Origin: Bacteroidetes bacterium UBA1941
GTDB lineage: Bacteria > Bacteroidota > Bacteroidia > Chitinophagales > LD1
Direction of reading: 5' to 3'
NCBI GenBank assembly: GCA_002336805.1
Contig: DDEZ01000012.1
Location: 1-64,000 of the forward strand
Length of the DNA: 64,000 bases
Below are positions 29,522 to 36,124 of this stretch, in pieces. Each line of letters opens with the position of its first letter. The first letter of the stretch is position 1. The translations under genes and the position numbers were made by a program. Below the pieces are notes generated by a model. It searched no databases, had not been told where the DNA came from, and saw only the letters and a program-made list of their open reading frames with translations.

Positions 29522-29538
29522 AAAGCTGCAACAGCTTT
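29522..29538 (-). terminator. Possible terminator hairpin after the 137-aa gene
   Basis: AAAGCTG (29522-29528) pairs with CAGCTTT (29532-29538) around a 3-base loop. Read on the minus strand it is followed by an AT-rich run and lies shortly after the stop at 29592. It is weak because there is no long U tract. Confidence 0.3.
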
Positions 29539-29544
29539 CGTATA

Positions 29545-29584
29545 CCCCACTGGCGCGGATGTTACATCCGGGACAGCAAGCGAG
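29545..29584. repeat. REP-like dispersed repeat, copy 1 (short form)
   Basis: This 40-base element starts CCCCACTGGCG, contains the hairpin CGGATGT-T-ACATCCG, and ends GGACAGCAAGCGAG. The same 40 bases recur at 30027 and, with one base changed, at 31062. This copy lacks the second arm seen in the other two. It begins 8 bases past the stop of the minus-strand gene at 29592. Confidence 0.85.
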
Positions 29585-29591
29585 ATTTGGG

Positions 29592-30005
29592 TCACAAATT
29601 TAAAGTTCCCTCTTCTTCATACTCATCAAGCAGTTGGATTGATTTAACCTCTTTACGATATGGAATGTAAATATTCAACTTCTCTCCTTTGTTGTTTTGA
29701 TATCTTATTTCAAGGGCGTCCATCCTTTCATTGGTGACAGGGTGAGATATGAGTACATCAGAGCATATAGCAACAGAAACAAACCGATTTAGTTTTAAAC
29801 TCTCCTTTAGTGCAAGTTCGAGATGTTTAATCACATCCGCTGATGAAGGATATTCCTCATTAAAATATGTACTTACTGGTACTATTGATAGATTTGATTT
29901 TGTAGCTACACCAAATGGGAAAAATTCGCTAAACTCAATTAAAAAAGCTATCGCCTGCCTAGTTAAATAGGACTTCATAGATTGTAAATCTTTGTTCTTT
30001 AACAT
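29592..30005 (-). CDS. Hypothetical 137-aa protein, possible immunity-type protein
   Basis: This is a soluble-looking protein of 137 aa without signal peptide or membrane segment. Visible features are a helical N-terminus (YLTRQAIAFLIEFSEFFPFG), VSTYFNEEYPSS, a helix with EKLNIYIPYRK-type strands at the end, and DALEIRYQNNKGE. I have an impression of a Bacteroidota family of small proteins with an FFPFG...IVPV...ALEIR...Y.PY pattern, some found near toxin genes, but I cannot name it. The gene is AT-rich compared with neighbours from 31,390 onward, which suggests acquisition. It is flanked by REP-like repeats on both sides (29545-29584 and 30027-30095). An orphan immunity gene near the RHS locus is one reading; an unrelated accessory gene is equally possible. 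Confidence 0.7.
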   Translation of the reverse strand: MLKNKDLQSMKSYLTRQAIAFLIEFSEFFPFGVATKSNLSIVPVSTYFNEEYPSSADVIKHLELALKESLKLNRFVSVAICSDVLISHPVTNERMDALEIRYQNNKGEKLNIYIPYRKEVKSIQLLDEYEEEGTLNL

Positions 30006-30026
30006 TGACTATTATTTAATATCATC

Positions 30027-30095
30027 CCCCACTGGCGCGGATGTTACATCCGGGACAGCAAGCGAGGCGTCCTGCGCGAGGCCCGGGCCAGTGGA
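30027..30095. repeat. REP-like dispersed repeat, copy 2 (full form)
   Basis: The element begins CCCCACTGGCG, carries the CGGATGT-T-ACATCCG hairpin, then AGCAAGCGAGGCGTCC and CGCGAGGCCCG, and closes with GGCCAGTGG. The closing arm is the inverse of the opening CCACTGGC, so the whole 69 bases can fold on itself. It ends 7 bases past the stop of the ankyrin gene. Confidence 0.88.
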
Positions 30096-30102
30096 AGAAT
30101 CC

Positions 30103-30945
30103 TTAATATTTTTCAAGATAGTCTTTCGGGAATTTTGTACGTAAATGTTTAGGGATGCGAGAAGATCGGTAATCAAATCCCATATATTTAATATAATTTA
30201 CAATTTCCATTTTACTATGATATTCTCTCGAATCTAGTTTAAATACGCATTCTCTTAATAAGTCACATATATTTAAAGTGTCTTTATTGATATTGACAAT
30301 GTATACTCCTTTTAAATCAGCCTTTGCCTTTACTATTAAAATTTGAGCTATATCAATTTTATTGGTTATAAGTGCATTGGTAAGTGGCAATGCTTCTTCA
30401 AACGGACTCAAGTTAACGTCTGCACCATAAGATATAAGCAGCTTAACATTTTCTAAATTAGCTGTGGCTGCAGCGCAAAGAGGCGATGCAAAGGCATAAG
30501 AGATTTCTTCATTGCTTTTTCGCATTGATACCAGATTGGGATTACCTCCGTGTTCAAGCATCAATCGCAAATAGTCGGAATTTTCACTCATTGTTGCTGC
30601 ACGGGTAATCACCGGTATATTCAAATTACTATCTAACAAGTTAGGATTAGCTCCAACATTCAATAATGATTTGCATGATACAAGTTTTTTATTGGCAAGA
30701 GCCCACCATAAAAGAGAAATTCCATTCCGAGGCTCAATAAAGTTGGGATCAAGTTTACCATCCTTTACAAGACTTTTTATGGCTAAAGTATCATTGTTAT
30801 TAATAGCTACTATGAAACTGCGGTAATCACCGGTAAATGTTTGTATGTCAAAAAGAGGGGGTATTTGTGATATTACTTCATTGGAAGTGAAAGCAAACAC
30901 TATTATAAAAGGTAAAATTAATTTATGAAACTTACTGATTGCCAT
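30103..30945 (-). CDS. Secreted ankyrin-repeat protein, immunity-like
   Basis: The 280-aa product starts with a signal peptide (IIVFAFTSNEVISQ, about residues 10-26), so it should be periplasmic or secreted. The body is made of ankyrin repeats at roughly residues 40-215. Recognisable units are AINNNDTLAIKSLVKDGKLD, SLLWWALANKKLVSCKSLLN, VGANPNLLD, LMLEHGGNPNLVS and VKLLISYGADVNLS. The C-terminal 65 residues are not repeats. Periplasmic ankyrin proteins of this size are often immunity partners of secreted lipase or other toxins in T6SS and polymorphic-toxin systems. That and the nearby RHS locus are why I call it immunity-like. No cognate toxin is adjacent. It is AT-rich and bracketed by REP-like repeats, suggesting an acquired cassette. 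Confidence 0.85.
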   Translation of the reverse strand: MAISKFHKLILPFIIVFAFTSNEVISQIPPLFDIQTFTGDYRSFIVAINNNDTLAIKSLVKDGKLDPNFIEPRNGISLLWWALANKKLVSCKSLLNVGANPNLLDSNLNIPVITRAATMSENSDYLRLMLEHGGNPNLVSMRKSNEEISYAFASPLCAAATANLENVKLLISYGADVNLSPFEEALPLTNALITNKIDIAQILIVKAKADLKGVYIVNINKDTLNICDLLRECVFKLDSREYHSKMEIVNYIKYMGFDYRSSRIPKHLRTKFPKDYLEKY

Positions 30946-31061
30946 ATGTATTTTCTATTGCATTATTAACAGCACCCATAAGGTGTTTTTTGGTAGCGAG
31001 GTAAAGACTAAATCCAGATCCAATTATCGATTTTTGTATTCCAGAGCCATTTAATCTATTC

Positions 31062-31140
31062 CCCCACTGGCGCGGATGTTACATCCGGGCCAGCAAGCGA
31101 GGCGCCCAGCGTGCGGCCCGGAACTAAGTTCCGAGCCAGT
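31062..31140. repeat. REP-like dispersed repeat, copy 3 (two-hairpin form)
   Basis: This 79-base copy opens CCCCACTGGCG with the CGGATGT-T-ACATCCG hairpin, continues GGCCAGCAAGCGAGGCGCCC, and has a second hairpin CGGAACT-A-AGTTCCG before closing with GCCAGT. The outer ends ACTGGC and GCCAGT are inverse. It lies downstream of the tRNA-Ser gene, beyond its terminator. Confidence 0.88.
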
Positions 31141-31162
31141 AATAAGCCAATAATACACAAAC

Positions 31163-31193
31163 AAAAAAAGGCTCCGAAGATCGGAGCCTTTTT
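31163..31193 (-). terminator. Rho-independent terminator after tRNA-Ser
   Basis: AGGCTCCGA (31169-31177) pairs with TCGGAGCCT across AGA, with A/T runs on both sides that extend the stem. On the minus strand it is followed by seven Ts, right after the CCA end of the tRNA. It could act in both directions. Confidence 0.85.
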
Positions 31194-31195
31194 AC

Positions 31196-31286
31196 TGGCG
31201 GAGGAACAGGGATTCGAACCCCGGGTAGGCTCATCACCTACGACTGTTTTCAAGACAGTTGCGTTAAACCACTCTGCCATTCCTCC
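31196..31286 (-). tRNA. tRNA-Ser (anticodon UGA)
   Basis: Read on the minus strand, the 5' acceptor GGAGGAA (31286 downward) pairs with TTCCTCC, followed by discriminator G and an encoded CCA. The anticodon arm has stem ACTGT/ACAGT with loop CTTGAAA, so the anticodon is TGA, reading serine UCA codons. A long variable arm of class II type (CGTAGGTGATGAGCCTAC) and the T arm GGGGTTCGAATCCC confirm the serine identity. A strong terminator follows at 31163-31193. No integration-type duplication of the 3' end was noticed. Confidence 0.97.
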
Positions 31287-31393
31287 GGGGTCAAATATAG
31301 TACAGTCAGTGAAATTTCACAAACCGGGTGGAATTATTTGAAAAATAAGTAGGTAGAGATGCTGCTGAAACCTCGTGTTGGTGCGGGTTTGGG

Positions 31394-32101
31394 CTAGAGG
31401 AAATTTTTCAGGTCGGTGAGGGTGGCTACCTCGTAGGTGGCCTTGTCGCGGGTCTTTTTGCCCTGCGGATTGTAGAAGACCTGATCCATGCCGGCTGCCT
31501 TGGCGCCCATGATGTCGGTGGCCATATTGTCGCCTATCATCAGGCTCTCCTCTACACGCGCGCCGGTGACCTCCATAGCGTGCAGGAAGATCTCCCGCTC
31601 GGGCTTCTGGTAGCCTACGCGCTCTGATACGAAGACGTGGCGGAAGTAGACCTCCAGCCGGCTCTCGCGGATCTTGATGTCCTGCACCTCAGAGAAGCCA
31701 TTGGTGATGATGTGCAGGGTGTATTTTTTAGCGAGATAGTCCAGCACCTCCAGCGCATCGGGAAAAATAGCCGTCTTGTACGGCGAGCGGTCCAGGTATT
31801 GCTGCGCCATGGTCTCGGCCAGCACCTCGTCATCTACTTTGAAGCGGCGCAGCGTCTCCAGAAAGCGACCTACGCGCAGCTCGTCTTTAGACAGCAGCTT
31901 GTGGTGGTAGCGGGCCCAGTACTGAGAGTTGATAGGCAGGTAGGTCTCATGAAAGACCTCAAAGGATGGGATGCCGCGTCCGTGCAGGCCCAGCTCGTCG
32001 AAAAGCTCCGCGAGGGTAGCGCGCGAGTTGGCCTCAAAGTCCCACAGCGTGTGGTCGAGGTCAAAGAAAATATGCTTGTATCGGGATGGGGTCTCAGGCA
32101 T
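31394..32101 (-). CDS. HAD-family phosphatase, YjjG-like nucleotidase
   Basis: This 235-aa protein has the full set of HAD motifs. Motif I is FFDLDHTLWDF (nucleophile Asp in DLDHT), motif II is IITNG, motif III is the Lys in GYQKPEREIF, and motif IV is MIGDNMATDIMGA. The helical cap between motif I and II places it in HAD subfamily IA. The DLDHTLWDF start and overall length match YjjG-type pyrimidine 5'-nucleotidases, which remove phosphate from non-canonical pyrimidine nucleotides in the cytoplasm. Substrate cannot be proven from sequence. The gene starts 6 bases after the stop of the methylmalonyl-CoA epimerase gene, so they are probably co-transcribed, though no pathway link is evident. 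Confidence 0.9.
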   Translation of the reverse strand: MPETPSRYKHIFFDLDHTLWDFEANSRATLAELFDELGLHGRGIPSFEVFHETYLPINSQYWARYHHKLLSKDELRVGRFLETLRRFKVDDEVLAETMAQQYLDRSPYKTAIFPDALEVLDYLAKKYTLHIITNGFSEVQDIKIRESRLEVYFRHVFVSERVGYQKPEREIFLHAMEVTGARVEESLMIGDNMATDIMGAKAAGMDQVFYNPQGKKTRDKATYEVATLTDLKNFL

Positions 32102-32107
32102 GGAGTA

Positions 32108-32509
32108 CTAGCGGATGTCCTGGCAAAGCTCTATGAGCACACCATTGGCGCTTTTGGGGTGAAAGAAAAAGACCAGCTTGCCATCGGCACCTTGCTTGGG
32201 AGCGGAGCTGATAGGCTGGAAGCCCTCCCCCTTGAGCCGCTCTACCTCGGCCTCTATATTCTCTACGGCAAAGGCGACGTGGTGAACGCCCTCTCCCCTC
32301 TTTTCTATAGACTTAGCGATGGCGCTATCGGGATTGGTAGCCTGCAGCAGCTCTATCTTAGACTCGCCGATACGGAAAAAGGACGTCTCTACGGCCTCAC
32401 TCTCCACCTTTTCGGTCTTGTAGTGCGGGGTGCCGAGGAGCCGGGCGTAGGTATCATTGGCAGCGGCCAGATTGCGGACGGCTATGCCTATGTGCTCTAT
32501 TTTCTGCAT
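32108..32509 (-). CDS. mce: Methylmalonyl-CoA epimerase
   Basis: The protein interconverts the R and S forms of methylmalonyl-CoA, connecting propionate metabolism with succinyl-CoA. It is 133 aa, the normal family size, with the vicinal-oxygen-chelate fold. Metal ligands are visible as the His in KIEHIGIAV, the His pair in GEGVHHVAFAV, and the Glu in NGVLIELCQ. I place the start at 32509 (MQKIEHIG) because this is the conserved N-terminus; an upstream in-frame ATG would add 31 residues without homology. The gene is divergent from the Fe-S carrier gene and precedes the HAD phosphatase. Confidence 0.95.
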   Translation of the reverse strand: MQKIEHIGIAVRNLAAANDTYARLLGTPHYKTEKVESEAVETSFFRIGESKIELLQATNPDSAIAKSIEKRGEGVHHVAFAVENIEAEVERLKGEGFQPISSAPKQGADGKLVFFFHPKSANGVLIELCQDIR

Positions 32510-32610
32510 CAGAGTGGTATTGAGTGAAATGAAACAGGCGCTGATACGTCTGATAAGTTGCTTACCCGGATGAAACCGGCGGGGCAAATGCAAATCAACC
32601 AAATTTGCCG

Positions 32611-32618
32611 TAACTTTG
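32611..32618 (+). promoter_or_regulatory. -7 promoter element before the Fe-S carrier gene
   Basis: TAACTTTG matches the Bacteroidota TAnnTTTG element exactly and lies 20 bases before the ATG at 32639. It decides the start, since the upstream in-frame ATG at 32558 would lie before the promoter. No clear -33 TTTG box is present. Confidence 0.55.
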
Positions 32619-32638
32619 TATCCATAATAAAGACCAGT

Positions 32639-32965
32639 ATGCTTTTCGTATCAGACAATGCCAGCGTCAAGATCAAGACCATCATGCAGGAGGAGCACAT
32701 GACTCCGGAGCACTTTGTACGTGTGAGCGTGCTGGGTGGTGGCTGCTCGGGCCTCTCGTATAAGATGGACTTTGATGACAAGATCCAGTCTGACGACCAG
32801 GTTTTTGAGGATAAGGGCGTGAAGCTGGTCACTGACCTCCGCTCCTTCCTCTATGTGTGCAATACGACACTGGAGTACTCTGATGGCCTGAATGGAAAGG
32901 GATTTGAATTTAAAAATCCTAATGCCAGCCGTACCTGCGCCTGCGGGGAGAGCTTTGCGGTGTAA
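32639..32965 (+). CDS. A-type iron-sulfur cluster carrier (IscA/SufA/ErpA family)
   Basis: From the ATG at 32639 the product is 108 aa, standard for A-type carriers that deliver Fe-S clusters to client enzymes. The three conserved cysteines are present: one in LGGGCSGLSYKMDF and two in the C-terminal CACGESF. The segment SDNASVKIKTIMQEE fits the usual N-terminal helix. Which subtype (IscA, SufA or ErpA) it is cannot be decided here; no suf or isc genes are adjacent. It is followed by a pentapeptide-repeat gene 44 bases on. The start is supported by the promoter element at 32611-32618. Confidence 0.94.
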   Translation: MLFVSDNASVKIKTIMQEEHMTPEHFVRVSVLGGGCSGLSYKMDFDDKIQSDDQVFEDKGVKLVTDLRSFLYVCNTTLEYSDGLNGKGFEFKNPNASRTCACGESFAV

Positions 32966-33009
32966 TTATCTGAATCAGAATTTACAGAATTATAGAATAA
33001 ATACACAGA

Positions 33010-33606
33010 ATGCCTTCGGGATTTGATGGGGAGGATTTTGTAGATGCTACTTTTGACAAAGTAGACTATTCTGAGAAGCGCCTATCGGGCAAGAGCTTTA
33101 GCAATTGCACTTTTGTCTCTTGCACATTTACCAAAACGATTTTCAGCGAGTGTACTTTTGAGGAGTGCACTTTTGATAAGTGTGACCTGAGTATGGTGCA
33201 GGTGAAGGGTAGCACCTTTAGCCAGATCCAGCTGCTGGGCTGCAAGGCTATCGGGATACTTTGGTTTGACATCCGCATTCCTTTTGCGCGCCATGCGTTT
33301 TCCATCTCTTGCACGGACACTAATATCAGCTACAGCAGTTTCTTTGGGATGAATCTGAAGAAGGCAAAGTTTGCGCAGTGTGTGGCTAAGGAGGTAGACT
33401 GGTCAGAGTGCCAGATGCAGGAGGCTGTGCTGAAAGGCTGTGATCTGGAGGGGGCGCGATTCGCAGGTACTGATCTCAGTGGCGCAGATCTGCGAGGCGC
33501 ACAAAACTATCAGATAGATATACAGGGTACGAAGCTCAAGGGTGCAAAGTTTAGCCTGCCGGAGGCTACGGCACTGCTGGATAGCCTGGGGATAGTTATT
33601 GATTAG
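33010..33606 (+). CDS. Pentapeptide-repeat protein (Qnr/McbG-like layout)
   Basis: The 198-aa protein is built almost entirely of A(D/N)LXX-type repeats. A first block at residues 28-80 has many Cys/Phe units (FSNCTFVSCTF, FSECTFEECTFDKCDL). A break with no repeats around 81-100 (GILWFDIRIPFARHA) follows, and a second block spans 105-185 (CDLEGARFAGTDLSGADLRG). Such proteins fold as a right-handed quadrilateral helix. Qnr and McbG members mimic DNA and protect gyrase from inhibitors, and they share this two-block arrangement with a central kink. Cytoplasmic location is expected because no signal peptide is seen. The biological role here is unknown. Its stop overlaps the stop of the convergent gene by four bases. 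Confidence 0.9.
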   Translation: MPSGFDGEDFVDATFDKVDYSEKRLSGKSFSNCTFVSCTFTKTIFSECTFEECTFDKCDLSMVQVKGSTFSQIQLLGCKAIGILWFDIRIPFARHAFSISCTDTNISYSSFFGMNLKKAKFAQCVAKEVDWSECQMQEAVLKGCDLEGARFAGTDLSGADLRGAQNYQIDIQGTKLKGAKFSLPEATALLDSLGIVID

Positions 33607-33998
33607 TTTCGCCTGTTCAGCTGACCTATCACAAAGTACAGTATGTCTGATGGCGCTACCACAGGCGGATCAGGAAACTCAGACTTATCAAAATGCTTCT
33701 CTATGTAGCCTGAAGCGGCTATAGTAGTCTCGCTCATGAGCAGTACCATAAATATCATGATCTCCTCAGGGCTGAGTTTGTGGCCGTCTTTGGCTTTGAG
33801 GTATAGGTCATTGTAGAATGTGATGATCGTCTGCTCTCCATTAGTGATAGAGAGGGCATAGCCCACCTTTACTTCATTGTCCTGACAGAATACGAGCTCA
33901 GGCTCGTCCAGCCAGGTGCCGGTCAGTTGCGTTCTGTCTCCCTCCTCTACGAGCAGGTCATGCTTCTCATACTCGTAGTCTTCTATATAGTAGTTCAT
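33603..33998 (-). CDS. Hypothetical 131-aa acidic protein
   Basis: I do not recognise this family. The protein is acidic at the N-terminus (MNYYIEDYEYEKHDLLVEEG), then has beta-like segments (LVFCQDNEVKVGYALSI, TIITFYNDLYLKA) and a helical hydrophobic stretch (PEEIMIFMVLLMSETTIAAS) near residues 77-97. It ends ILYFVIGQLNRRN. No signal peptide is seen; the hydrophobic part is probably a buried helix and not a membrane segment because it contains Ser/Glu/Thr. It is convergent with the pentapeptide gene, with stops sharing bases 33603-33606, and its upstream region abuts the ribosomal operon promoter region. Confidence 0.75.
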   Translation of the reverse strand: MNYYIEDYEYEKHDLLVEEGDRTQLTGTWLDEPELVFCQDNEVKVGYALSITNGEQTIITFYNDLYLKAKDGHKLSPEEIMIFMVLLMSETTIAASGYIEKHFDKSEFPDPPVVAPSDILYFVIGQLNRRN

Positions 33999-34141
33999 AG
34001 CACTTGTATTTACACAGTATGTAATGTTAAATCCGTGCCAAGTTTGGAATATGGGGCGGCGACAACACTTTTTTAGACATCGCTTCTAGCTCTGATTTTC
34101 AGCACCTTGTGGAGGTGTTATAAAATTTTAGTTGTGAATCC

Positions 34142-34173
34142 TTTGGAATATCCACAGTGAAAAGCTACTTTTG
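34142..34173 (+). promoter_or_regulatory. Strong promoter of the rplM-rpsI-rpsB operon
   Basis: A TTTG box (34142-34145) and TACTTTTG (34166-34173) match both Bacteroidota consensus elements with 20 bases between. Transcription would begin near 34180, giving a leader of about 30 bases before the GTG start of rplM. Confidence 0.75.
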
Positions 34174-34211
34174 CAGTCCTTTTAGAAAAAGACAAAAAAC
34201 ACAATAACAAA

Positions 34212-34649
34212 GTGGACGCATTAAGTTACAAAACCAAATCTCTGTCTGCTGGCGACGTAAAGCGCGAGTGGTACATAGTAGACGCTGAGGGCAAAACCCT
34301 CGGCCGTATGGCTACGAAGATAGCCTCTGTCCTCAGGGGCAAACACAAGCCAACCTTCACTCCAAACGCTGATTGCGGTGATTTCGTGATCGTGATCAAC
34401 AGTGGCAAGGTAAGGCTGACAGGCAATAAGATGAACGTGAAAGATCGCGTACACTACACTGGCCACCCAGGCGGCCAGCGCCACCGCTCTCCAAAGGAGA
34501 TCATCGCCAAAAACCCTAACGAGCTGATAGAACTGGCTGTGAAGGGTATGCTGCCGAAGAACTCCCTCGGACGCCAGCAGTATAAGAAACTATTTGTGTA
34601 TGCAGAGGCTGCGCACCCGCACACTGCCCAAAAACCTAAAGATCTGTAA
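34212..34649 (+). CDS. rplM: Ribosomal protein L13 (50S)
   Basis: This is a 145-aa L13 with the family hallmarks REWYIVDAEGKTLGRMA, KHKPTFTP, CGDFVIVINSGKVRLTG and GGQRHRSPKE, ending GMLPKNSLGRQQYKKLFVYA. The start is GTG at 34212 (DALSYKTKSL follows); this Bacteroidota-type N-terminus begins exactly here, so the non-ATG start is accepted. L13 is an early assembly protein of the large subunit. The gene leads the operon behind a near-consensus promoter, and rpsI follows after 2 bases, as in most bacteria. Confidence 0.98.
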   Translation: MDALSYKTKSLSAGDVKREWYIVDAEGKTLGRMATKIASVLRGKHKPTFTPNADCGDFVIVINSGKVRLTGNKMNVKDRVHYTGHPGGQRHRSPKEIIAKNPNELIELAVKGMLPKNSLGRQQYKKLFVYAEAAHPHTAQKPKDL

Positions 34650-34651
34650 TC

Positions 34652-35041
34652 ATGAGCAAGGACAAAATAACCGTAGGCAGGCGTAAAGCAGCCGTAGCAC
34701 GTGTCATCCTGAAGGGCGGCAACGGCACCATCACCGTAAACGGAAAAGACTATAAGGATTATTTCCCTCTGGACTTCATCCAGCAGAAAGTAGAGGCTCC
34801 TCTCAAGACTGCTGATGCATGGGGCAAGTTTGACGTGACTGTCAATGTATTTGGCGGTGGCGTGAAAGGCCAGGCAGAAGCTATCGTACTGGGTATCGCA
34901 CGCTCACTCGTGATAGACAACCCTGAGGTACGCCCGGCACTGAAGAAAGAAAAATTCATGCGTCGTGATGCACGTGAGGTAGAACGTAAGAAGACTGGTC
35001 TGCGCAAGGCTCGTCGTCAGGAGCAATTCTCTAAGCGTTAA
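34652..35041 (+). CDS. rpsI: Ribosomal protein S9 (30S)
   Basis: The 129-aa product matches S9 along its length: VGRRKAAVARV at the start, ITVNGKDYKDYFP, GGGVKGQAEAIVLGIAR in the middle and the basic C-terminal tail ERKKTGLRKARRQEQFSKR, which reaches the P-site tRNA. It is coupled to rplM with a 2-base gap and is 45 bases before rpsB. Confidence 0.98.
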   Translation: MSKDKITVGRRKAAVARVILKGGNGTITVNGKDYKDYFPLDFIQQKVEAPLKTADAWGKFDVTVNVFGGGVKGQAEAIVLGIARSLVIDNPEVRPALKKEKFMRRDAREVERKKTGLRKARRQEQFSKR

Positions 35042-35086
35042 TCGAAGAGGGACAGATTTAATAAAACTTATAATCGAAATAAAACA

Positions 35087-35980
35087 ATGGCTAAAATATC
35101 TCATCAGGAACTGCTGGACGCAGGTGTACACTTCGGCCACCTCCGCAGGAAGTGGAACCCAAAGATGCTCCCATACATCTTCGCCGAGAAGAAAGGCATC
35201 CACATCATAGACCTGAATCGTACTATAGATAAGCTCGACGAGGCTGCTGCAGCTGTGAAGGCTATGGCTAAGGCTGGCAAGAAGATCCTCTTCGTAGCTA
35301 CCAAGAAGCAAGCAAAAGAAGTAGTAAAGGAAGCTGCTACACGTGTGAATATGCCTTATGTCACTGACAGGTGGCTGGGTGGTATGCTGACTAACTTCCC
35401 TACTATCCGCAAGAGCGTAAAGAAGATGCAAAGCATCGAGAAAATGCTCGCTGACGGTACCCTGGAAAGCGTAACCAAGAAAGAAAAGCTCGTACTGAGC
35501 CGTGAGAAAGAGAAGATGGAGCGCGTACTGGGTGGTATCGCTGCTATGAATCGTGCCCCTTCGGCTGTATTCCTGGTAGACATCACGCATGAGCACATCG
35601 CTCTGAAGGAAGCGCAGCGTCTGAACATCAATACCTTTGGTATAGTAGATACAAACTCTGACCCTACTAAGGTGGACTTTGCTATCCCGGGTAATGATGA
35701 CGCATCTAAGTCTATCTACATCCTGACCAACTTCATAGCTGACGCTATCGCTGAGGGCCTCGCAGAGCGCGCTACAGATGGCAAAGATGACTCTGAAGAA
35801 GAAGACAACAATGCTGACAACTTCGATCGCGTAGCTGGTCTCGATGAGGCTGGTGGTGACAAGAAAGAAGGCGGCCGTGGTCGTGGCAGGTCTGGTAGCG
35901 GTGGCGGCTCTGGCCGTAGCCGTATAGGCGGTGGACCGGGCGGTGGCAACCGTGGCGGTGCAGGCGGACCTAAAAGATAA
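35087..35980 (+). CDS. rpsB: Ribosomal protein S2 with Gly/Arg-rich C-terminal tail
   Basis: Residues 1-230 are ordinary S2: LLDAGVHFGHLRRKWNPKM, HIIDLNRTIDKL, VTDRWLGGMLTNFPTIRKS and FGIVDTNSDPTKVDFAIPGN. The usual protein ends around residue 230-250. This one continues to 297 aa with first an acidic stretch (DGKDDSEEEDNNADNFD) and then a Gly/Arg/Ser low-complexity tail (KEGGRGRGRSGSGGG up to GGAGGPKR). S2 sits at the back of the 30S subunit and binds S1, so an RGG-like extension there could contact RNA. The tail continues without frameshift and has similar codon use. A terminator-like hairpin follows before tsf. Confidence 0.97.
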   Translation: MAKISHQELLDAGVHFGHLRRKWNPKMLPYIFAEKKGIHIIDLNRTIDKLDEAAAAVKAMAKAGKKILFVATKKQAKEVVKEAATRVNMPYVTDRWLGGMLTNFPTIRKSVKKMQSIEKMLADGTLESVTKKEKLVLSREKEKMERVLGGIAAMNRAPSAVFLVDITHEHIALKEAQRLNINTFGIVDTNSDPTKVDFAIPGNDDASKSIYILTNFIADAIAEGLAERATDGKDDSEEEDNNADNFDRVAGLDEAGGDKKEGGRGRGRSGSGGGSGRSRIGGGPGGGNRGGAGGPKR

Positions 35981-36007
35981 TATCGACTTAATCGTCTGCT
36001 GATATTA

Positions 36008-36043
36008 CTTGCCAAGTTGCCCTGCATCTTGGCAAGTCTTTTT
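36008..36043 (+). terminator. Hairpin with U-run between rpsB and tsf
   Basis: CTTGCCAAG (36008-36016) pairs perfectly with CTTGGCAAG (36028-36036) across an 11-base loop and is followed by TCTTTTT. It has the form of a Rho-independent terminator or attenuator between two genes that are usually co-transcribed. Confidence 0.75.
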
Positions 36044-36124
36044 AAGGAACAGCCGGTGACCTCAAAATCCGGCAAACAGTAACAGGGCTCTAATTTTAAA
36101 ACCAATAATAAAAGGATAATCAAA

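Larger units (their letters stand above)
28990..29591. other. Long intergenic stretch with hairpins, no convincing gene
   Basis: About 600 bases separate the RHS operon promoter from the next gene. I see no convincing coding region: the open frames here are short, have no family resemblance and overlap palindromes. The right half holds GC-rich repeat material (from about 29,370), a strong hairpin at 29459-29481 and a copy of the dispersed REP-like repeat at 29545-29584. The left half is AT-rich without clear features and may be gene debris. Confidence 0.6.

Noticed and set aside
29545..31140. The repeat-gene-repeat-gene layout as an integron cassette array
   Set aside because: The repeats lack the RYYYAAC/GTTRRRY core sites of attC and no integrase is present; REP-like elements explain them better.
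31196..31286. tRNA-Ser as an integration site for the 29-31 kb island
   Set aside because: No integrase gene and no duplicated tRNA 3' end were found at the other side of the island.
31637..32527. 296-aa plus-strand frame antisense to the HAD and mce genes
   Set aside because: Both minus-strand genes have clear catalytic motifs; the antisense frame is a composition artefact.
34100..34118. Hairpin (AGCACCT/AGGTGTT) before the rplM promoter
   Set aside because: It has a wobble pair, no U-run and lies upstream of the promoter, so neither a terminator nor a leader element is supported.
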